Source: Mycobacterium sp. (GTDB taxonomy: Bacteria; Actinomycetota; Actinomycetes; Mycobacteriales; Mycobacteriaceae). Taken from it: a stretch of DNA of 6,876 nucleotides. A program made the position numbers and the translations under genes. The notes under the pieces were generated by a model. That model was not told the DNA's origin, did no database searches, and saw only the letters and a list, made by a program, of their open reading frames with translations. Where the stretch lies: assembly GCA_018500005.2 (NCBI GenBank), contig JAHBAP020000087.1, positions 1 to 6,876 on the forward strand, given 5' to 3'. Positions 1 through 5,536 of this stretch are shown here, piece after piece. Position 1 is the stretch's first letter; each line of letters starts with the position of its first letter.

Positions 1-723
1 GCCCCAGGTCGCCGTCGCGGTCCAACTGACCGAGGAGTTCTGCAGGCCGTAGGTGAGCAGAGTGATACCGGTCGCGCCGAGGAGCAGGCCGATCCAGTCG
101 TATTTGCCGGTGGCTATCACGCTCCGGTAGCCGCGGGTGGCGGCCAGGGTCACGGCGATGACGGCCGCAGTCAACGGCAGCGCAACCCAGAACACCCAAC
201 GCCAACTGGCGACATCCATCATCCAGGCGGCGAACAGCGGACCGAGAAGCAGACCGAAGCCGTGCGCGAAACCCCATACCCCGACTGCCAATCCGCGTTG
301 TCGCAGCGGAAAGGAATTCACCACGATGGACAGAGTCGCCGGCGCTGAGATGCCGATGCCGATGCCCTGAATCGCGCGACCGCTGATCATCAGCGGACCG
401 CCGGTCGCGATGGCCGACATCAGCAGGCCGCCACCGAAGATGACGAAACCGATGACGATCATCTTGACCTCGCCGACCAGATCACCCATCCGGCCGCCGG
501 CCACCAGGGCGGCCCCGAAGGCAAGGCTGTAGGCGGTGATGGTCCAGGTCTGCGCGGAAAGGCCCAGCGCCAGGTCTTCTTTGATGGTCGGTAGCGCCGG
601 GCCGATCACGGTGCTGAACATCTGGGCGATCAGCGCGCCGAAACCCATGGCCGCCAGGATCGCCCAAGCCGCCTTGCTCGCTCTCTGCTGCCCTCCGGGG
701 CCGGCTTTGGCGGTACTGGTCAT
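1..723 (-). CDS. MFS drug/solute exporter, DHA2-like (partial, C-terminus off the left edge)
   Basis: Cytoplasmic-membrane major facilitator protein, probably a proton-driven exporter; the substrate cannot be read from sequence. The visible 241 residues hold the N-terminal half: a short hydrophilic N-terminus, TM1 (about 19-40) ending in the DHA2-like GPALPTIKEDL segment, TM2 (58-75), the loop 2-3 motif A as GRMGDLVG (77-84), TM3-TM4, an arginine in TM4 (ISGRAIQG, 113-120), a motif C-like segment ending in GP (161-162), WRWVFWVALP (174-183) and a later helix starting DWIGLLLG (209-216). That extra helix after TM6 favours the 14-helix DHA2 (EmrB/QacA) group over 12-helix DHA1. The ATG overlaps the cdd stop as ATGA, and a purine-rich GGAAGGG site lies at 734-740 inside cdd, 10 nt upstream. 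Translational coupling to cdd is therefore likely. The family call is firm; drug export versus metabolite export is open. Confidence 0.9.
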   Translation of the reverse strand, partial: MTSTAKAGPGGQQRASKAAWAILAAMGFGALIAQMFSTVIGPALPTIKEDLALGLSAQTWTITAYSLAFGAALVAGGRMGDLVGEVKMIVIGFVIFGGGLLMSAIATGGPLMISGRAIQGIGIGISAPATLSIVVNSFPLRQRGLAVGVWGFAHGFGLLLGPLFAAWMMDVASWRWVFWVALPLTAAVIAVTLAATRGYRSVIATGKYDWIGLLLGATGITLLTYGLQNSSVSWTATATWG

Positions 724-1157
724 GAGTCGAAATCCCTTCCACGAGAGCCCAGTCGCTCCACGAGGTCCCAGGGGCCGAACGCCTGGGGAAGTATCTGTGC
801 CATGGTCTGAACGCCCTGCGGCGTCATCACCAGCAGGTCCGGTCCGCCGTGCTCGTAGAGCAGTTGTCGGCAGCGTCCGCACGGCATGAGCGGATCGCCG
901 TTGCCGTCGACGCAGTACACCGAGGTGAGTCGTCCGCCGCCGGTTGCGTAGAGCGCCGACACCATCGAGCATTCCGCGCATAACGTGATCCCGTAGGAGG
1001 CGTTCTCCACATTGGCGCCCGACACCACCCGGCCGTCGTCGACGAATCCCGCCACGCCTACCGGAAAGTTCGAATAGGGGGAGTAGGAGTTGGCGGTCGC
1101 GGCTATCGCCGCCTCGTGCAGCGTCTCCCAGTCCACGTCGGCGTCGGTCTGACCCAT
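720..1157 (-). CDS. cdd: Cytidine deaminase, tetrameric zinc type
   Basis: Hydrolytically deaminates cytidine and deoxycytidine to uridine and deoxyuridine in the cytosol (pyrimidine salvage). The 145-residue protein has the usual length of small homotetrameric CDAs. Family landmarks are in order: SPYSNFPVGV (26-35, substrate loop), GANVENASYG (47-56, ribose-binding NxE), catalytic CAE (C60, E62) and PCGRCRQ (C93, C96). The three cysteines bind zinc and E62 is the proton shuttle, so the enzyme should be active. I chose the ATG at 1157: the frame is open to 1274, but the product begins to resemble CDAs only after this Met, and upstream residues would be translated from the putative promoter. 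The ribosome site is a purine-rich GAGAGAGGG stretch rather than a classic AGGAGG. It is the first gene of a pair with the downstream MFS gene. deoA, a frequent partner of cdd in actinobacteria, is not adjacent. Confidence 0.96.
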   Translation of the reverse strand: MGQTDADVDWETLHEAAIAATANSYSPYSNFPVGVAGFVDDGRVVSGANVENASYGITLCAECSMVSALYATGGGRLTSVYCVDGNGDPLMPCGRCRQLLYEHGGPDLLVMTPQGVQTMAQILPQAFGPWDLVERLGSRGRDFDS

Positions 1158-1165
1158 GTGACCCT

Positions 1166-1203
1166 CTCTCCCGGGGAGGAGCGCGGGAGAGCGTTCACTC
1201 CCG
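1166..1203 (-). promoter_or_regulatory. cdd leader with two mutually exclusive hairpins
   Basis: In the predicted cdd transcript the leader contains CGGGAG (1203-1198), then CTCTCCCG (1191-1184), then CGGGAGAG (1173-1166) just before the start codon. The middle arm can pair with the first arm (6 bp, 8-nt loop) or with the third arm (8 bp perfect, 10-nt loop), but not with both. The second pairing hides part of the purine-rich ribosome-binding region. The repeats are seen directly; a switch function is inference, and GC-rich leaders do produce chance stems. Confidence 0.45.
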
Positions 1204-1215
1204 GCTGACCGCGTC

Positions 1216-1224
1216 AACCTAGCA
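1216..1224 (-). promoter_or_regulatory. Putative extended -10 promoter for cdd
   Basis: On the minus strand the sequence reads TGC-TAGGTT, fitting the actinobacterial extended -10 (TGn-TAnnnT). Transcription would start near 1209, giving a leader of about 50 nt that contains both hairpin options upstream of cdd. No convincing TTGACA-like -35 is present 16-18 nt upstream, which is common for extended -10 promoters. Confidence 0.45.
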
Positions 1225-1290
1225 TCGAGAGTCGGCGAATTTGCTCGAAATCGCAGCCTCGCAGCCGCTCCCACACGGTGCGCCGCGGCC

Positions 1291-1296
1291 TAGCAT
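1291..1296 (+). promoter_or_regulatory. Putative -10 element for the molybdopterin oxidoreductase gene
   Basis: TAGCAT fits the TAnnnT consensus and would place the transcription start near 1303, about 20 nt before the ATG. It lies within an 8-bp direct repeat, CCTAGCAT, whose other copy (1218-1225) overlaps the divergent cdd promoter. No good -35 is visible. Confidence 0.35.
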
Positions 1297-1311
1297 TGTG
1301 CAGGCCTAGAC

Positions 1312-1318
1312 AGGAGAG
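1312..1318 (+). promoter_or_regulatory. Ribosome binding site fixing the start at 1323
   Basis: AGGAGAG is a strong Shine-Dalgarno match, 4-6 nt before ATG 1323. It rules out the in-frame upstream start at 1278, whose extra residues have no family likeness and would contain this site. Confidence 0.8.
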
Positions 1319-1322
1319 TTCG

Positions 1323-3098
1323 ATGAGTCGACACGAGCCCGATCCGCTCGCGGATTCATTGCTCACCTTCTACAACCAGGGCCACCGCAACGGGCCGATA
1401 GTCGTCGACGACTGGGCCGGCGGGATCCCGCAGACCCGCGCGCAACTGCCGTCGGTCCGGATCGGCCGCCGCTGGTTCTCCAGCCTGTGGCTCTTTCCGG
1501 TGGGGGTCGTGGCTTTGGTGCTGTCGATCGCGGTGGCCCGGGAGATGGCCCAGCACGAGTGGTTTCACGCCTTTGTCGCCCGCTACCCGGGAACGTCGAC
1601 GCAGTACGTCCAGCCAGTCAGCACCGGCTTCCCGTGGTGGCTGCGCTGGCAGCATTTCCTGAACCTGCTGTTCATGATGTTCATCATCCGGGCCGGCCTG
1701 CAGATTCTCGCCGACCATCCACGGCTGTACCTCAACTCGGGGAGCAGGCCCGATTCCGAATGGCTGCGGCTGCGCGGCCCGGTGCCGGCCGACCGCCGCG
1801 ACAGCGCCGATGCCCAATCGGTGTGGACCGCCAAAGAGGACTCGGTCGCGTTGCCGAAACATCTGGGAATCCCCGGCTTTCGCCATTCGGTGGGGTTGGC
1901 GCGTTGGTGGCATTTCTCCTTCGATCTGCTGTGGCTGGCCAATGGGGTGCTGTTCTACGTTCTGCTGTTCAGCACCGATGAGTGGAAGCGCCTTATCCCC
2001 ACATCGCTGGACGTGTTCCCGAACGCGTTGTCGACCGCTATGCAATACCTGTCGCTGGAACTTCCACAGAACGCCGGCTTCAGCGCCTACAACGCGCTGC
2101 AGTTACTGGCCTACTTCATCACCGTGTTCATCGCGGCACCGGTGGCGCTGGTGACTGGACTGTTGCAGGCGCCCTTCGTGGCGGGCCGCTTCGGCACCGG
2201 TGCGGGACCGTTCAATCGGCAGGTCGCCCGGACCCTGCATTTCGCTGTGCTGGTGTGGATGCTGGTGTTCATCGCGGTGCACACCCTGATGGTCTTCGTC
2301 ACCGGCTTCGTCGGCAACGTCAACCACATGACCTTGGGCACCGATACCAACTCCTGGATCGGCGTCGCGCTGTATCTGGCCTGGATGGCTGTTGTCGCCG
2401 CGTTCTGGCTGATCGCCTCGCCCTTGACCATCAGGCATCCACGGGCGGTCCAAAAGGCCGGCCGGTTTCTGATCGGCGGGCTCAAGGGCAGGGCGGAGAA
2501 GGTGAATCCGCTTGCCCGCTATGCCGATTCGGACATCTCGCCGTACTTCTGGACCAATGGGGAACGTCCGGAGTCCGAGGAGTACGCGAACCTCGCCGCG
2601 GGCGGGTGGGCCGATTACCGACTGCGGGTGGGGGGACTGGTGGCCAATCCGGTCGAACTGGCTTACCGGCAACTGCTCGAAATGCCGAAACAGGAACAGA
2701 TCACCCAGCACTTCTGTATCCAGGGGTGGTCGGGAGTCGCCAAGTGGGCGGGTGTTCCGATGCGGGACATCTGTGCTTTGGTGCGCCCGGCGGCCAATGC
2801 CAAATGGGTGGTGTTCTACTCGTTCGCCGACGGATCCGTCGGCGGCCGATACTACGACTGCCATCCGATCGAGAGCATGTATCACGACCTGACGATCCTG
2901 GCTTATGAGATGAACGGCGAGCCACTCAACGAGTCGCACGGCGCCCCGTTGCGGTTGCGCGACGAGGTCGAACTGGGCTTCAAACAGGTGAAGTGGATCC
3001 AGTCCGTCGAATTCGTGGAGTCCTTCGCCCATCTCGGTGCGGGACAGGGCGGCTACAACGAGGACCAGGAGTTCTACGGCAATCGGATGCCGATCTGA
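1323..3098 (+). CDS. Cytochrome b561-like / YedY(MsrP)-like molybdopterin oxidoreductase fusion
   Basis: A 591-residue membrane molybdoenzyme of unknown substrate. Six helices are visible (about 52-72, 108-130, 196-217, 258-282, 304-330, 344-368). Likely haem ligands are H111 (TM2), H197 (TM3) and the pair H306/H320 (TM5), spaced H-x13-H as in cytochrome b561/hydrogenase b-type subunits, so two b haems are expected. Residues from about 428 match the sulfite oxidase-fold Moco domain: the probable molybdenum ligand C465 in HFCIQGWSGVAKWAGVP, then MNGEPLNESHGAPLRLRDE and GFKQVKWI, closely resembling E. coli YedY/MsrP around its catalytic Cys. The linker 369-400 is strongly basic and no Tat signal is present, so the Moco domain is predicted cytoplasmic. 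By analogy it could pass electrons between the quinone pool and a sulfoxide, N-oxide or similar substrate. It diverges from cdd; no Moco-synthesis gene is nearby. The fold calls are secure, the reaction is not. Confidence 0.9.
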   Translation: MSRHEPDPLADSLLTFYNQGHRNGPIVVDDWAGGIPQTRAQLPSVRIGRRWFSSLWLFPVGVVALVLSIAVAREMAQHEWFHAFVARYPGTSTQYVQPVSTGFPWWLRWQHFLNLLFMMFIIRAGLQILADHPRLYLNSGSRPDSEWLRLRGPVPADRRDSADAQSVWTAKEDSVALPKHLGIPGFRHSVGLARWWHFSFDLLWLANGVLFYVLLFSTDEWKRLIPTSLDVFPNALSTAMQYLSLELPQNAGFSAYNALQLLAYFITVFIAAPVALVTGLLQAPFVAGRFGTGAGPFNRQVARTLHFAVLVWMLVFIAVHTLMVFVTGFVGNVNHMTLGTDTNSWIGVALYLAWMAVVAAFWLIASPLTIRHPRAVQKAGRFLIGGLKGRAEKVNPLARYADSDISPYFWTNGERPESEEYANLAAGGWADYRLRVGGLVANPVELAYRQLLEMPKQEQITQHFCIQGWSGVAKWAGVPMRDICALVRPAANAKWVVFYSFADGSVGGRYYDCHPIESMYHDLTILAYEMNGEPLNESHGAPLRLRDEVELGFKQVKWIQSVEFVESFAHLGAGQGGYNEDQEFYGNRMPI

Positions 3099-3101
3099 TC
3101 A
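3096..3101. other. Abutting convergent stop codons in TGATCA
   Basis: The plus-strand oxidoreductase ends with TGA at 3096-3098, and the minus-strand secreted-protein gene ends with TGA read from 3101-3099. Both stops are halves of one palindrome, leaving no intergenic bases. Any terminator for either transcript would lie inside the opposing gene; I see no hairpin plus T-run here. Confidence 0.9.
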
Positions 3102-3590
3102 GGGATTGCCCGGAACCGCGGTGAGCGGGATGTACACAGTCCCCTGGCAGGCGCCCGAACCGATGTTGGTGGCGAAGGTTCCGGTCAGTGAGCCGTCCGG
3201 CTGCGGTGAGTAGGTGGTCGTCGAACTGGCGGGGTCGAAGGTGACGGTGCGATCCGGCAGCAGGCAGTCCCATCGCCAGTTGTTGGTTCGCGACCACTGG
3301 GTGCCGGTCCAATTGAAGGTGGTCGCCGCCGCCACGTTGTCCTTGGTCGCCGGACCGTCCACCACCGAGGCCGAACAACTGCCCGACGAGCAGTCCGTGC
3401 TGAACCGGTACCAGACGGAGTAGGGCTCCTCGGACTGGCCGGCCGCAACGCTGGTGCCCTGCTTCTGGTCGGTGTGGAAGGTGATCCGGTACCACCCGTT
3501 CCAGGCGGGGGCGGGATCAGCCTGCGCGACCGGGGCGCAGAACAAGCCGACCACCACCGCGGTGGCGGCCGAGTACCGGCCGACTCTCAC
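3099..3590 (-). CDS. Small secreted protein of unknown function, two probable disulfides
   Basis: I do not recognise a named family, although the style is that of conserved mycobacterial exported proteins. From the GTG at 3590 the product is 163 residues: an Arg-containing N-terminus, a hydrophobic core (about 7-20) and a signal peptidase I site VAQA|DP (after 24). The mature part of about 139 residues is rich in Trp, Thr and Ser and has four cysteines (C67, C72, C109, C148), suggesting two disulfides. Alternating polar/hydrophobic stretches such as TTFNWTGTQW and DGSLTGTF suggest a beta-rich fold. The GTG start lies 5 nt after the lipoprotein stop, so this is probably the last gene of the run. 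An in-frame ATG at 3632 would overlap the lipoprotein by 37 nt and give an overlong signal n-region; it is a possible but less likely start. No strong Shine-Dalgarno precedes the GTG, consistent with reinitiation. Confidence 0.75.
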   Translation of the reverse strand: MRVGRYSAATAVVVGLFCAPVAQADPAPAWNGWYRITFHTDQKQGTSVAAGQSEEPYSVWYRFSTDCSSGSCSASVVDGPATKDNVAAATTFNWTGTQWSRTNNWRWDCLLPDRTVTFDPASSTTTYSPQPDGSLTGTFATNIGSGACQGTVYIPLTAVPGNP

Positions 3591-3595
3591 CGCGG

Positions 3596-3862
3596 TCAGC
3601 GCTGGCAGACGCCGTTGACGATCGACTTGCAAACCGCACCCGGGGGAATGGGATCCACGCTCGGCGAGAAGGAGTTGTTGCCGCCGGGACCGAGCGCCTT
3701 CTCGGTGGGAGTCACCGCCGGCGCGTTTGAACTCGACGGCGTGACCGTCGGCGTGGCGGGGGCGTCCTTCTCGGTGGTCGGGCTGCAGCCGGCGAGTGCG
3801 CCGACAGCCAGCAGGGCGGCACCGCCGCCGAGAACGATCCTGCGAGTCATTCCTGTGCTCAT
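3596..3862 (-). CDS. Small lipoprotein of unknown function
   Basis: An 88-residue predicted lipoprotein. The N-terminus has Met-Thr-Arg-Arg (5-8), a hydrophobic core and the lipobox LAGC with C26 as the acylated cysteine. The mature 62-63 residues are a Pro/Thr/Ser-rich spacer (about 34-55), then a short tail with two cysteines (AVCKSIVNGVCQR) that could form a small disulfide loop. The two arginines before the core hint at Tat-type export, but an RR alone is weak evidence. No enzyme domain is visible; the protein looks like a tethered peptide or a partner of the secreted protein encoded 5 nt downstream. I took ATG 3862 over the in-frame ATG 3850, which has AGGA directly against it (no spacing). 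A TAnnnT hexamer 6 nt before 3862 would allow leaderless expression. Confidence 0.82.
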   Translation of the reverse strand: MSTGMTRRIVLGGGAALLAVGALAGCSPTTEKDAPATPTVTPSSSNAPAVTPTEKALGPGGNNSFSPSVDPIPPGAVCKSIVNGVCQR

Positions 3863-3868
3863 CTTCTG

Positions 3869-3874
3869 AGCGTA
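3869..3874 (-). promoter_or_regulatory. Possible leaderless -10 for the lipoprotein gene
   Basis: TACGCT on the minus strand, 6 nt before ATG 3862, in the 37-bp gap after the CDGSH gene. A transcript from it would start at or next to the A of the ATG. There is no TGn extension or clear -35, and no good Shine-Dalgarno at normal spacing. Confidence 0.35.
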
Positions 3875-3899
3875 GCCCGAGGTAACGCGCCGTGCGGCC

Positions 3900-4088
3900 T
3901 CAGGGAGCGGTGAAACCCTCCCGCTTGTGCGCCCCGTCGCAGAACGGCTTGTTCTCCGAATGGCCGCAGCGGCACAGGAAGCTCTTGGCGGTCTCCTTCA
4001 CCACCGAGCCGTCCGAGGCGAGGATCTCGACTTCGCCGGTCACCTCGAGGGGGCCGTCGGTCAGGGTTTTGATGGTCACATCGCTCAT
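3900..4088 (-). CDS. CDGSH-type [2Fe-2S] iron-sulfur protein
   Basis: A 62-residue single-domain protein of the CDGSH (mitoNEET-like zf-CDGSH) family, expected to bind a redox-active [2Fe-2S] cluster by three Cys and one His in the cytosol. The signature is complete: C39-R-C41-G-H-S44-E-N-K-P48-F-C50-D-G-A-H54. The N-terminal 35 residues (ending around EVEILASDGSVV) form the short beta part that precedes the cluster loop in small bacterial members. The exact role is unknown; family members are linked to iron, redox and electron transfer. The gene follows the purine permease by 17 nt. An in-frame ATG at 4106 overlaps the permease stop as TGATG and would add six residues (68 aa). I prefer 4088 because MSDVTIKTL resembles family N-termini, but coupling from 4106 cannot be excluded. 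Neither start has a strong Shine-Dalgarno. Confidence 0.93.
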   Translation of the reverse strand: MSDVTIKTLTDGPLEVTGEVEILASDGSVVKETAKSFLCRCGHSENKPFCDGAHKREGFTAP

Positions 4089-4105
4089 GGCCGCATTCTG
4101 CCGCA

Positions 4106-5518
4106 TCAGACCCCGGCCAGGGATGCGATCCCGTCGCGGGCGAAATACAACAGGAATCCGGCGGCGACGACCCACAGCAGTGGGCTGATCTCCCGGGCCT
4201 TGCCGGAGGCCGACCGCAGCACCACCCAACTGATGAAGCCCACGCCGATGCCGTTGGCGATCGAGTAACTCAACGGCATGACCGCGACGGTGAGGACCAC
4301 GGGCAGGGTGACCGAGAACTCCGAAATGTCGATATGCCGAAGCTGGGAGAACATCATGGCGCCGACGATCACCAGCGCCGCGGCGGCAACCTCGGTGGGC
4401 ACGATCGAGGCCAGCGGAGCCACGAACATCGCCGCCACGAACAACGCGCCGGTGACCACGTTGGCGAGACCCGTGCGGGCGCCCTCTTCGATGCCGGCAC
4501 CGGATTCGATGAACACCGTGTTCGACGAGGCGGAGGTGGCACCGCCGACCACCGCGCCGGCACCCTCGACCACCAGTGCGGCGGGGAGGCGCGGGAAATT
4601 GCCGGTCCCGTCGGCCAGTCCGGCCCCCCGGGACAGGCCGGTCAGCGTTCCGAGCGCGTCGAAGAAATTGGTGAATACCAGCGTGAACACCAACACCGTG
4701 GCGGCCAGCACTCCGATGCGACCGAAGCTGTTCAGGCTGAACGCCCCGATCAGCGACAGGTCCGGCATCGCGAACGGCGACCCGGACAGCGTCGGCACCG
4801 ACAGTCGCCAGCCGCCGGGATTGTCGACAGATGAGCCCAGGTGCCAGATCGCCTCGACGATGACGGCGAATACCGTTCCGGCCACCAACCCGATCAGGAT
4901 GCCGCCACGCACCCGCCGCGCGACGAGGACTCCGGTCACCAGCAAGGTCAGAACGAACACCAGTGCGGGCACCGTGGTGATCGACCCGTGGCCGCCGCTG
5001 CCCAGACCCACCGGGGGAGAGGGCAGCCCGGTGGAACCGACGAAGCCGGCGTCGACCAACCCGATGAACAGAATGAACAGCCCGATGCCGGCGGTGATCG
5101 CCAGTTTGAGTTGGATCGGTACGGCGTCAAAGACCAAGCGCCGCAACCCCGTCACCGCGAGTGCGACGATCACCAGACCGTTGACCACGACCAGGCCCAT
5201 GGCCTCGGGCCAGGTGCAGGTCCCGACTACGGAACTGGCCAGGAACGAGTTGATGCCCAGGCCGGCGGCGAACGCGAACGGTAGTCGCGCGATGACACCG
5301 AACAGGATGGTCATCACCCCGGCCGTCAGCGCGGTGACGGCCGAAACCTGAGCGAACTGCAGTTGGTTTCCGGCGACATCCTTGGGGCCGGCCAGGATGA
5401 TCGGATTCAGGACGATGATGTAGGCCATCGCGATGAAGGTGACCATCCCGCCGCGGATCTCCGCGCCGAGGCTCGAACCGCGCGCCGAAATCTCGAAGAA
5501 ATGGTCGAGGCGATTCAC
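4106..5518 (-). CDS. NCS2 purine permease, AzgA (adenine/guanine/hypoxanthine) type
   Basis: Cytoplasmic-membrane, presumably proton-coupled, importer of purine bases. The 470 residues match the AzgA branch rather than the UraA/xanthine branch: N-terminal LDHFFEISARGSSLGAEIRGGMVTFIAMAYIIVLNP, GLGIN (86-90), FTNFFDALGTLTGL (282-295) with D287, and the half-helix signature SASSNTVFIESGAGIEEGARTG (329-350) with E338. The two carboxylates are in the TM8 and TM10 regions, which in NCS2 transporters hold substrate-contacting acids. About 12-14 hydrophobic segments span the length, with no truncation. The start is GTG at 5518, 18 nt after the aquaporin stop; an AAGG lies 8 nt before it, and the same bases form a TAAGGT -10-like hexamer 7 nt before it. 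Adenine versus guanine/hypoxanthine preference cannot be told from sequence. Purine uptake would complement the nearby cytidine deaminase in nucleobase salvage. Confidence 0.95.
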   Translation of the reverse strand: MNRLDHFFEISARGSSLGAEIRGGMVTFIAMAYIIVLNPIILAGPKDVAGNQLQFAQVSAVTALTAGVMTILFGVIARLPFAFAAGLGINSFLASSVVGTCTWPEAMGLVVVNGLVIVALAVTGLRRLVFDAVPIQLKLAITAGIGLFILFIGLVDAGFVGSTGLPSPPVGLGSGGHGSITTVPALVFVLTLLVTGVLVARRVRGGILIGLVAGTVFAVIVEAIWHLGSSVDNPGGWRLSVPTLSGSPFAMPDLSLIGAFSLNSFGRIGVLAATVLVFTLVFTNFFDALGTLTGLSRGAGLADGTGNFPRLPAALVVEGAGAVVGGATSASSNTVFIESGAGIEEGARTGLANVVTGALFVAAMFVAPLASIVPTEVAAAALVIVGAMMFSQLRHIDISEFSVTLPVVLTVAVMPLSYSIANGIGVGFISWVVLRSASGKAREISPLLWVVAAGFLLYFARDGIASLAGV

Positions 5519-5525
5519 AGGTCGA

Positions 5526-5531
5526 ACCTTA
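5526..5531 (-). promoter_or_regulatory. Ambiguous -10 / Shine-Dalgarno overlap before the purine permease
   Basis: The minus strand reads TAAGGT, then 7 nt, then GTG 5518. It can be read as a TAnnnT -10 for a leaderless transcript starting at the GTG, or as an AAGG ribosome site at 8-nt spacing on a transcript from the aquaporin promoter. Sequence alone does not decide. Confidence 0.3.
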
Positions 5532-5536
5532 GGTGG

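Noticed and set aside
1158..1274. N-terminal extension of cdd to 1274
   Set aside because: The added residues do not resemble cytidine deaminases and would be encoded by the putative promoter and hairpin leader.
1982..2908. Plus-strand 308-codon frame overlapping the oxidoreductase gene
   Set aside because: Out-of-frame shadow with Arg/Gly-rich, non-membrane composition; the membrane and Moco motifs are all in the other frame.
2103..3032. Long minus-strand open frame (309 codons) opposite the molybdopterin oxidoreductase gene
   Set aside because: It is antisense to a well-supported gene, is rich in His/Arg/Gln/Pro without any fold signature, and is expected from GC-rich codon usage.
3863..3899. 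Intrinsic terminator between the CDGSH and lipoprotein genes
   Set aside because: The 37-bp gap has no GC-rich stem followed by a T-run in the direction of transcription.
4278..5351. 357-codon plus-strand frame opposite the purine permease
   Set aside because: Thr/Pro/Arg-rich antisense reading with no domain; the permease frame has all NCS2 signatures.
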